Shown in pieces: positions 6,087 through 11,941 of a DNA stretch of 13,194 nt (positions within the stretch are counted from its first letter, which is position 1; every line of letters starts with the position of its first letter). The notes under the pieces were generated by a model. It was not told where the DNA came from, made no database searches, and worked only from the letters and a program-made list of their open reading frames with translations. Location of the stretch: the NCBI GenBank assembly GCA_050698355.1, contig JBOHBN010000152.1, positions 1 to 13,194 of the forward strand, read 5' to 3'. Source of the DNA: JBOHBN01 sp050698355. GTDB lineage: Bacteria > Actinomycetota > Actinomycetes > Streptosporangiales > WHST01. The translations under genes were made by a program, and so were the position numbers.

Positions 6087-6157
6087 CGTCGGTTGCTCTC
6101 CGGCGCTCACTCCCCGAGCGTGCCACATGACGGCACCGCGGCGGTGGTGGCGCTGTG

Positions 6158-6169
6158 CCAACGGGTTGG
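6158..6169. promoter_or_regulatory. Short dyad in the divergent channel/ugpB region
   Basis: CCAACGGGTTGG has 5-bp arms (CCAAC, GTTGG) around two bases. It lies between the channel gene and the ugpB promoter, where an operator would be expected. There is no match to a box I can name. Confidence 0.25.
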
Positions 6170-6199
6170 TAACGAGTTGCGGCACCAGGGCGCATCTTC

Positions 6200-6229
6200 T
6201 TGTCCTGCTGAGAGATCTAGGTCTACGCT
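6200..6229 (+). promoter_or_regulatory. Putative ugpB promoter
   Basis: TTGTCC at 6200-6205 and TACGCT at 6224-6229 are separated by 18 nt. This is a plausible sigma-70-type -35/-10 pair. Transcription would start near 6236, giving a leader of about 39 nt that carries the GGAGAGGAG Shine-Dalgarno at 6261-6269. Confidence 0.45.
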
Positions 6230-6274
6230 CGCGCTGCCCACCCATGACGGAGTCGTAAGGGGAGAGGAGCCACC

Positions 6275-7582
6275 GTGAGTAACAGGCCGATCAGCAGGCG
6301 TCAGATCCTGGCGTACTCGGGCGGCGCCTTGGCGACGGCCGCGCTCGCAGGCTGCGGCGGTTCCGGCGGCGGTGGCGGGGGAAAGACGCAGATCGTGCTG
6401 TGGTCCTCCTACTCCGGCGTGCTCGGCAAGACCCTGAAGAAGCTCGTCGACGACTTCAACAACTCCCAGTCCGACATCGTCTTGAAGAACCAGTACCAGG
6501 GCAGCTACGAGGACACGGCGGCCAAGCTCGCGTCCGCGCTCGTCGCGCAGAAGGGCCCGGACTTCGCGACGCTCTCCGACGTCACGTGGAACAAGTTCTA
6601 CCTCAACCAGACCATCGCGCCGATGGACGACTACTTCGGCGGCGACTTCACACCGGACGTCTACGTCAAACCGCTCATCGACGCGGGCACTCGGGTGAAC
6701 CACATCTGGTGGACACCGTTCGCCAGGAGCACGCCGCTCTTCTACTACAACAAGGACGTGTTCCAGAAGGCCGGGCTTCCCGACCGTGGCCCGAAGACCT
6801 GGTCGGAGCTTCGGGAGTGGGGCCCGGAGCTGCAGAAGCTCGACGGCCACCCCATGGCTCACGTCTTCGCTACCACCGAGAACTACAACACCTGGACGTT
6901 CCAGGGCAACGAGTGGCAGTGGCAGGCCAACTACTCCCGGGACGACCTGAAAGAGATCTCGATCGCCGAGCCCAAGTCCATCGCGGCCGGCGAGTTCGCC
7001 CGCACGTTCATCCACGAGGACAAGCTCGGCAAGGTCAGCGCGAACAACGACACGGACTTCTTCAACGGCCAGGCCGCCACCGCCACGCTGTCGACCGGGA
7101 GCCTGGTGACGGCGCTGCAGTCCGCGAAGTTCGACGTGGGCGTGGCGTTCCTGCCCGAGCAGAAGGAGTTCGGCTGCCCGCTGGGTGGCGCGGGGCTGTG
7201 TCTGATGAACAACGCGTCGGAGGACAAGAAGCAGGCGGTCTTCGAGTTCATCAAGTTCGCCGCCAAGCCGGAGAACGTCGCGTACTGGTCCCAGCACACC
7301 GGCTACATGCCGGTCACGCAGGAGTCCATCGACTCCGCGCAGATGCAGAAGTACTTCAAGAAGAACCCGAACTTCCACGTGGCCGTCCAGCAGTTGTCCA
7401 AGACCGAGCCACAGGACCTGGCGCGGGTCATGGTGCCCAACGGCCAGGAGATGATCGGTGACGGGCTCGAACGCATCATGATCAAGAACGAGCCCACCGA
7501 GAAGGTCTTCGGCAGCGTGAAGACCCAGCTGGAAAAAGCTGCGAAGGAAGCACTCGACCAGCTGGCCGACATTCACGGCTAG
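6275..7582 (+). CDS. ugpB: UgpB-like substrate-binding lipoprotein of a glycerol-3-phosphate ABC importer
   Basis: This is a 435-residue extracytoplasmic binding protein. The signal has a twin arginine (SRRQIL, R8-R9), a hydrophobic stretch and the lipobox LAGC with Cys27, followed by a Gly-rich linker. This suggests a Tat-exported lipoprotein. The mature part resembles E. coli UgpB as I remember it: an FxxSTPxxYYNKD-like segment around 150, TGSLVTALQSAKFDVGV around 274, and TGYMPVT near residue 345. The ligand should be glycerol-3-phosphate or a glycerophosphodiester; other sugars of the same superfamily remain possible. The GTG at 6275 has GGAGAGGAG ending 5 nt before it. ugpA starts 9 nt after its stop and ugpE overlaps ugpA, forming one operon. 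Confidence 0.9.
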   Translation: MSNRPISRRQILAYSGGALATAALAGCGGSGGGGGGKTQIVLWSSYSGVLGKTLKKLVDDFNNSQSDIVLKNQYQGSYEDTAAKLASALVAQKGPDFATLSDVTWNKFYLNQTIAPMDDYFGGDFTPDVYVKPLIDAGTRVNHIWWTPFARSTPLFYYNKDVFQKAGLPDRGPKTWSELREWGPELQKLDGHPMAHVFATTENYNTWTFQGNEWQWQANYSRDDLKEISIAEPKSIAAGEFARTFIHEDKLGKVSANNDTDFFNGQAATATLSTGSLVTALQSAKFDVGVAFLPEQKEFGCPLGGAGLCLMNNASEDKKQAVFEFIKFAAKPENVAYWSQHTGYMPVTQESIDSAQMQKYFKKNPNFHVAVQQLSKTEPQDLARVMVPNGQEMIGDGLERIMIKNEPTEKVFGSVKTQLEKAAKEALDQLADIHG

Positions 7583-7591
7583 TCGAAGCGG

Positions 7592-8530
7592 ATGCTGCTC
7601 GGACGCCAGAGGACGCGGCGACAATCGGCCGCCGCGCCCGCCAGGAAGCGGCGCCGGAACGGCCGGGAGTACCTGCTGTTCCTCGCGTTCATCGCGCCGA
7701 ACTTCGCGCTGCTGTGCGTTTTCACGTACTGGCCGATGATCTCGCAGTTCTACATCAGCTTCACCGACTGGAACTTCCTGTCGCCGAAGACGTTCGTCGG
7801 GCTGGGAAACTACGTCACCCTGTTCGGGAGCGAGGAGTTCCGCGGAGTCCTCATCAACACCGTGTACTTCATGGGCAGCGTCCTGGCCGGCAGTGTCGTG
7901 CTGGGCATGGCGCTCGGCCTGCTCCTCAACCAGAAGCTGAAGGGCCGCAACCTGGTCCGGTCGATCGTGTTCGCCCCCTACGTGGTCAGCGGGGCAGCGA
8001 TCGGCCTCGTCTGGTCGTACATCTTCGACCCGAGCTACGGGTTGCTGCACGCGCTCTTGAAGCCGCTGGGGATCCCGTCGCCGGACTGGCTGGGAACCAC
8101 CACGTGGGCGATGCCGGCGCTGATCATCGTGTACATGTGGAAGTCGCTCGGCTTCAGCGCCGTGATCTACCTCGCCGCCCTGCAGAACATCTCGCAGGAC
8201 CTCTACGACGCGGCCAAAGTCGACGGCGCGAACAGCTGGCAGACCTTCCGCAAGGTCACACTGCCGCAGCTGTCACCTGCGACGTTCTTCGTCGTCGTCA
8301 TCACCATGGTGCAGGCGTTCTCGTACAACGCGTTCGACATCATCTCGGTGATGACGAGTGGCGGCCCGGTCAACGCGACCACCACGTTGATCTGGTACAT
8401 CTACGAGCAGGGCTTCCGCGCCTTCCACGTCGGCCTGGCAGCGGCCGCGTCGACGATCCTGTTCCTGATCCTCATCGCGATCACGGCCGTCCAGACGTTC
8501 GTCACCCAGCGGCGGGTGCATTACCAGTGA
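7592..8530 (+). CDS. ugpA: UgpA-like ABC transporter permease
   Basis: This 312-residue membrane subunit pairs with UgpE to form the channel of the importer. A basic N-terminus (residues 7-26) precedes six predicted helices, the first at about 27-52 (LLFLAFIAPNFALLCVF). The cytoplasmic EAA loop, which contacts the ATPase, reads DAAKVDGANSWQTFRKVTLP around 207-226 and is intact. The ATG at 7592 has only a weak Shine-Dalgarno and lies 9 nt after the ugpB stop, so it may depend on coupling to ugpB. Its stop overlaps the ugpE start (GTGA). Confidence 0.92.
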   Translation: MLLGRQRTRRQSAAAPARKRRRNGREYLLFLAFIAPNFALLCVFTYWPMISQFYISFTDWNFLSPKTFVGLGNYVTLFGSEEFRGVLINTVYFMGSVLAGSVVLGMALGLLLNQKLKGRNLVRSIVFAPYVVSGAAIGLVWSYIFDPSYGLLHALLKPLGIPSPDWLGTTTWAMPALIIVYMWKSLGFSAVIYLAALQNISQDLYDAAKVDGANSWQTFRKVTLPQLSPATFFVVVITMVQAFSYNAFDIISVMTSGGPVNATTTLIWYIYEQGFRAFHVGLAAAASTILFLILIAITAVQTFVTQRRVHYQ

Positions 8531-9360
8531 CGACGATAAGAGCGAACCTGGCGACCGGCGTGAAGTACCTCGTGCTCGTGCTTGTCGCGCTGCTCTTCGT
8601 CGTACCGCTGTACTGGATGGTCAGCGGGTCGTTGAAGAGCCTGGATAGCATCCTGACCTTCCCGCCGCAGTGGTTCCCGACCGACCTGAAGTTCAGCAAC
8701 TACCCGGCGGCGTGGAAGTACGCGCCGTTCGACAGGTTCTTCTTCAACAGCTTCGTCACCACGTTCTTCGGCGTATTGCTCGAGGTCGGCAACTCGCTGC
8801 TCACCGCGTACGCGCTGGTGTTCCTGCGCTTTCCGGGAAAGAACGTCATCTTCCTGGTGATGCTGGCGGCCCTGTTCATCCCCGTCGAGATGGTCGTCAT
8901 CGCCAACTACGCCACGGTCGCCTCGCTCGGGTGGGTGGACACCTTCCCAGGGCTGATCCTGCCCGGCGCCTCGGTCGTGGTCGGCATGTTCCTGTTGCGA
9001 CAACACTTCATGACCGTGCCGACGTCCCTGATCGAGGCCGCCAAGCTGGACGGGGCCAACCACCTGCAGATCCTGTGGCGAGTCGTACTGCCGGTGTCCA
9101 AGCCGATGGTGGTCACGGTCGCATTGCTGTCGATGGTCGCCAAGTGGAACTCGTACCTGTGGCCGCTGATCGTCACGAACTCGACGGAGATGAAGACGCT
9201 GCCGATCGGCCTTGCCTACCTGTTCAACGAGCAGGGCGGGAACCAGTGGGGCATCATCATGGCAGCGACGACGTTCATCCTCGCGCCGATCATCGCGGTG
9301 TTCATCCGGTGGCAGCGGCACATCGTCTCCGGCCTCACCTCCGGCGCGACCAAGGCCTGA
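8527..9360 (+). CDS. ugpE: UgpE-like ABC transporter permease
   Basis: This 277-residue permease, close to the length of E. coli UgpE, has a first helix at about 15-32 (LVLVLVALLFVVPLYWM) and the EAA loop EAAKLDGANHLQILWRVVLP near 178-197. GTG at 8527 overlaps the ugpA stop by 4 nt and is the only start consistent with the family N-terminus; the frame stays open further upstream but reads through ugpA. No ATPase (UgpC) gene follows: the next gene is a phosphodiesterase on the opposite strand, ending 4 nt away. The energy subunit must be encoded elsewhere, perhaps as a shared MsiK-type ATPase. Confidence 0.92.
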   Translation: MTTIRANLATGVKYLVLVLVALLFVVPLYWMVSGSLKSLDSILTFPPQWFPTDLKFSNYPAAWKYAPFDRFFFNSFVTTFFGVLLEVGNSLLTAYALVFLRFPGKNVIFLVMLAALFIPVEMVVIANYATVASLGWVDTFPGLILPGASVVVGMFLLRQHFMTVPTSLIEAAKLDGANHLQILWRVVLPVSKPMVVTVALLSMVAKWNSYLWPLIVTNSTEMKTLPIGLAYLFNEQGGNQWGIIMAATTFILAPIIAVFIRWQRHIVSGLTSGATKA

Positions 9361-9364
9361 CGGC

Positions 9365-10261
9365 CTACGGGGATCGCTCGCGGAGCAGGCGGAGCGCGAC
9401 CTTCGGGCGGTCGGTGGCGATCGCGGTCGCGCCCCAGTCGAACACCTCGCGCATGTGCTCGGGCTCGTCCACGGTCCACGCGACGAGGCCGAGACCGGCG
9501 TCGCGTACGCGGCCGGCCGTACCACGGTCCAGGTGGTGGAAGTCGACGGCACAGGAGTCGGCCCACTTCGCGAGCCCGTCCAGCTCGTCGCCGCCGGGAA
9601 CCCGGGAGGCGATGGCGGAGACGTGTACCTTGGGCAGCTGCTTGTGGAACGTCCGCAGCGACCCCCAGTCGAACGAGCTCACCACCAGATGCTTCTTGGG
9701 TGACTTGCCCGTCCAGCCCTCGTGGTCGGTGAGGGTGTCGGCGACCTCCTGCTCGACACCCGGGTACAGCTCGGGCGACTTGATCTCCAGGTCCACGCCG
9801 ATGCGGCCGCCGACCAGGTCGAGGAACCGATCCAGCGTCGGGATCCGCTCGCCGGCGAACTTCGGCCCGTACCAGGAGCCCGCGTCCAGTGTCTTGATCT
9901 CGGCGAGCGTGAAGTCACCGACGTTCCACGGCGCGCGGTCGGGGAAGCGCTTCTCCACGTCGGTGGTGCGCTCGAGCGTGCTGTCGTGGATGAGGACGAG
10001 CGCGCCGTCCTTCGCCTCCTGCACGTCGGTCTCGATGAAGTCGGCGCGCTGCGCGATCGCCAGCTTGAACGCCGCCACGGTGTTCTCCGGTGCCTGCGCG
10101 GAGGCGCCCCGGTGCGCGTACACGTCGACGTGCTGGGCGGGCTCTCGCTGGTGGTCAGGCCCGCCGCAGCCGGCGCTCACGCCGACGACTGCGGCGACGA
10201 GTGCCGCCGCCACCGCGTACGCCGTCCACGCACCTGCTCGGCGCACTGTGCCAGCTCCCAT
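9365..10261 (-). CDS. Glycerophosphodiester phosphodiesterase, exported lipoprotein
   Basis: This 298-residue enzyme splits glycerophosphodiesters into glycerol-3-phosphate and an alcohol. GDPD motifs are clear: HRG at 50-52, PENT at 58-61, ETD at 77-79 and HD at 92-93 (H50 and H92 are the expected acid/base pair), then LEIKSPE. The signal peptide is hydrophobic from about 12 to 30 and ends VSAGC with Cys32; the Ser at -3 is an unusual lipobox residue. ATG at 10261 is chosen because GGAGG precedes it by 6 nt; ATG at 10291 would overlap a GATAAT -10-like element and adds a charged stretch before the signal. Tail to tail with ugpE (4 bp apart), it fits a supply of substrate to UgpBAE outside the membrane. 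Confidence 0.9.
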   Translation of the reverse strand: MGAGTVRRAGAWTAYAVAAALVAAVVGVSAGCGGPDHQREPAQHVDVYAHRGASAQAPENTVAAFKLAIAQRADFIETDVQEAKDGALVLIHDSTLERTTDVEKRFPDRAPWNVGDFTLAEIKTLDAGSWYGPKFAGERIPTLDRFLDLVGGRIGVDLEIKSPELYPGVEQEVADTLTDHEGWTGKSPKKHLVVSSFDWGSLRTFHKQLPKVHVSAIASRVPGGDELDGLAKWADSCAVDFHHLDRGTAGRVRDAGLGLVAWTVDEPEHMREVFDWGATAIATDRPKVALRLLRERSP

Positions 10262-10289
10262 CTGTTCCTCCGACCGGATGTTGGTACGC

Positions 10290-10295
10290 ATTATC
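10290..10295 (-). promoter_or_regulatory. Possible -10 of the phosphodiesterase gene
   Basis: The minus strand reads GATAAT, one base from TATAAT. Transcription would start near 10283, leaving a leader of about 22 nt with GGAGG before ATG 10261. No good -35 is seen at the right distance. Confidence 0.3.
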
Positions 10296-10326
10296 CGTGC
10301 TGGTCAGGCATGCTGGGGTTAGCACG
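10296..10326. promoter_or_regulatory. Nested palindrome between phosphodiesterase and ku
   Basis: CGTGCT at 10296-10301 and AGCACG at 10321-10326 are inverted arms around a central GCATGC palindrome at 10308-10313, nearly symmetric about 10311. It covers the space between the divergent genes and could be an operator for one or both. Confidence 0.35.
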
Positions 10327-10343
10327 TCAGGAGGGGAGTGGCT

Positions 10344-11204
10344 ATGCGCAGCATCTGGAAGGGCGCGATCTCGTTCGGGCTCGTGTCGATCCCGGTCAAG
10401 CTGTACAGCGCCACGGAGGAGCGCAGCGTGTCGTTCCACCAGGTGCATCGCGAGGACGGCGGCCGGGTCAAGTACCGGCGGGTGTGCCAGACCTGCGGTG
10501 AGGAGGTGGCGTACGCCGACATCGCCAAGGGTTACGAGCTGTCCTCCGGCGAGGTCGTCGTGCTCACCGACGAGGACTTCGCCGACCTACCCATCTCCAC
10601 CAGCCGGTCGGTGGACGTGCTGCAGTTCGTCCCGCTCGAGCAGGTCGACCCGATGTACTTCGCCAAGAGCTACTACCTCGAGCCCGACGGCATGGGCGCC
10701 AAGCCGTACGTCCTGCTGCGTGACGCGTTGGAGAAGTCCGGCCGCGTCGCCGTGGTGAAGATCGCGCTGCGGCAGCGCGAGCAGCTGGCGACCCTGCGCG
10801 TGCGTGACGGCGTGTTCGTGCTCGAGACCATGCTGTGGCCGGATGAGATCCGTACCCCGGACTTCGGCTTCCTGGACGAGGACGTCGACGTGCGGTCGCA
10901 GGAGCTGGAGATGGCGGGGTCGCTGATCGACTCGATGACCGGCGATTTCGAGCCCGGGGAGTACTCCGACTCCTACCGGGAGGCGCTGCAGGCGGTGATC
11001 GACGCGAAGGTCGAGGGACGCGAGGTCGTCCAGCCCGAGGAACCCGAGGAGTCGGGGCAGGTGGTCGACCTGATGTCCGCGTTGCGCGCCAGCGTCGAGG
11101 CGGCGAAGAGCGAACGCGGCGAGAGCGCGCAGGCCGCCGAGAACAGCGAGGAGAAGAAGCCGGCCCGCAAGCGGTCGGGCGGCAAGTCGCGAAAGACCGC
11201 ATGA
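10344..11204 (+). CDS. ku: Ku protein of bacterial non-homologous end joining
   Basis: This 286-residue protein forms the homodimeric ring that binds DNA double-strand ends and recruits LigD. It opens MRSIWKGAISFGLVSIPVKL, the family hallmark, followed by a CQTCG segment, KGYEL and a conserved core to about residue 235. The tail is Glu-rich and then Lys/Arg-rich (KKPARKRSGGKSRK), a basic C-terminus that in other bacterial Ku proteins aids DNA binding. ATG at 10344 lies 9 nt after AGGAGG; GTG at 10338 is only 3 nt away and would add two residues. The stop overlaps the DUF3152 start by 4 nt (ATGA). The ligase and polymerase partners are encoded at 3720-5601 on the other strand. Confidence 0.97.
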   Translation: MRSIWKGAISFGLVSIPVKLYSATEERSVSFHQVHREDGGRVKYRRVCQTCGEEVAYADIAKGYELSSGEVVVLTDEDFADLPISTSRSVDVLQFVPLEQVDPMYFAKSYYLEPDGMGAKPYVLLRDALEKSGRVAVVKIALRQREQLATLRVRDGVFVLETMLWPDEIRTPDFGFLDEDVDVRSQELEMAGSLIDSMTGDFEPGEYSDSYREALQAVIDAKVEGREVVQPEEPEESGQVVDLMSALRASVEAAKSERGESAQAAENSEEKKPARKRSGGKSRKTA

Positions 11205-11941
11205 CCCGACTGCGGGACACGAGGAGCGTTGCCACGTTGGCCGTGCTCTGCGCGGCGCTCACCGGCTGCGCATCGGGTACCGCCGACGCGGGCCGCGCGA
11301 CCTCGCCAGAGCCCCGTTCGCTGCGGCCGGCAACGGCGACAGCGACGGCCTCGTCCACCCCCGCTGCGTCACCGACGCCGCGCGACTCGGCCAGTCGCGG
11401 GCACGAGCCGCACCGGGTGTGGAAGGCGACCGGCAGGTTCCGGCGCGCGGGTGGCGGAAGCGAGCGGTTCGGGCATGGCCGGCCACGGCGGTATCTGGTC
11501 AAGGTGGAGACCGGCATCGACGTACGCCCGGCGGCGTTCGCGCATGCCGTCGACGCGACGCTCGGCGACCGGCGTAGCTGGACCGCCGAGGGCTTCGCGT
11601 ACAGGCGGGTCCACCGCGGTCGCGTGGACTTCCGCGTCCTGCTGGCCGCACCGAAGACGGTCAACCGGCTCTGCGCGCCGCTGCGCACCCACGGCGACCT
11701 GTCCTGCTCCGTCGGGAACCGGGCCGTGCTCAACGCCAAGCGCTGGCTGCGCGGCGCGCGAGCGTACCGCGGCGACCTCACCGGCTACCGGCAGTACCTG
11801 GTCAACCACGAGGTCGGTCACGTGCTCGGCCACTCGCACCGGCAGTGCCCGCGCAAGGGCGCGCTCGCGCCGGTGATGATGCAGCAGACGATCAGCATCG
11901 GCGCGTGCCGCAAGAACCCCTGGCCACACCCGCACCGCTAA
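11201..11941 (+). CDS. DUF3152 lipoprotein with a metzincin-type zinc motif
   Basis: This 246-residue exported protein has lipobox LTGC (Cys23), a Ser/Thr/Pro/Ala-rich linker to about residue 70, and a DUF3152 domain from about 97. The domain holds H203-E204-V-G-H207-V-L-G210-H-S-H213, an exact HExxHxxGxxH motif, and PVMMQQT at 224-230, which resembles a Met-turn. A secreted zinc peptidase is therefore likely but unproven; the substrate is unknown. Cysteines at 158, 169, 216 and 236 could form disulphides. The ATG overlaps the ku stop by 4 nt, so it is translationally coupled to ku. Its 3' end overlaps the HNH gene by 4 bp. It is the counterpart of M. tuberculosis Rv3207c. Confidence 0.88.
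   Translation: MTRLRDTRSVATLAVLCAALTGCASGTADAGRATSPEPRSLRPATATATASSTPAASPTPRDSASRGHEPHRVWKATGRFRRAGGGSERFGHGRPRRYLVKVETGIDVRPAAFAHAVDATLGDRRSWTAEGFAYRRVHRGRVDFRVLLAAPKTVNRLCAPLRTHGDLSCSVGNRAVLNAKRWLRGARAYRGDLTGYRQYLVNHEVGHVLGHSHRQCPRKGALAPVMMQQTISIGACRKNPWPHPHR

Noticed and set aside
5604..6245. A longer channel protein starting at 6245
   Set aside because: The extra N-terminal residues are Arg-rich, would run through the ugpB promoter region and have no Shine-Dalgarno support; family members start close to the FSDG signature.
6107..8050. A 647-codon open frame on the minus strand across ugpB and ugpA
   Set aside because: Opposite to two well-recognised genes. The translation is low-complexity, rich in Arg, Glu, Val and Leu, with no family motifs, as expected for antisense frames in GC-rich DNA.
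8670..10322. A 550-codon plus-strand open frame across ugpE and the phosphodiesterase
   Set aside because: It reads an alternative frame of ugpE and the antisense of the phosphodiesterase; no recognisable domain.
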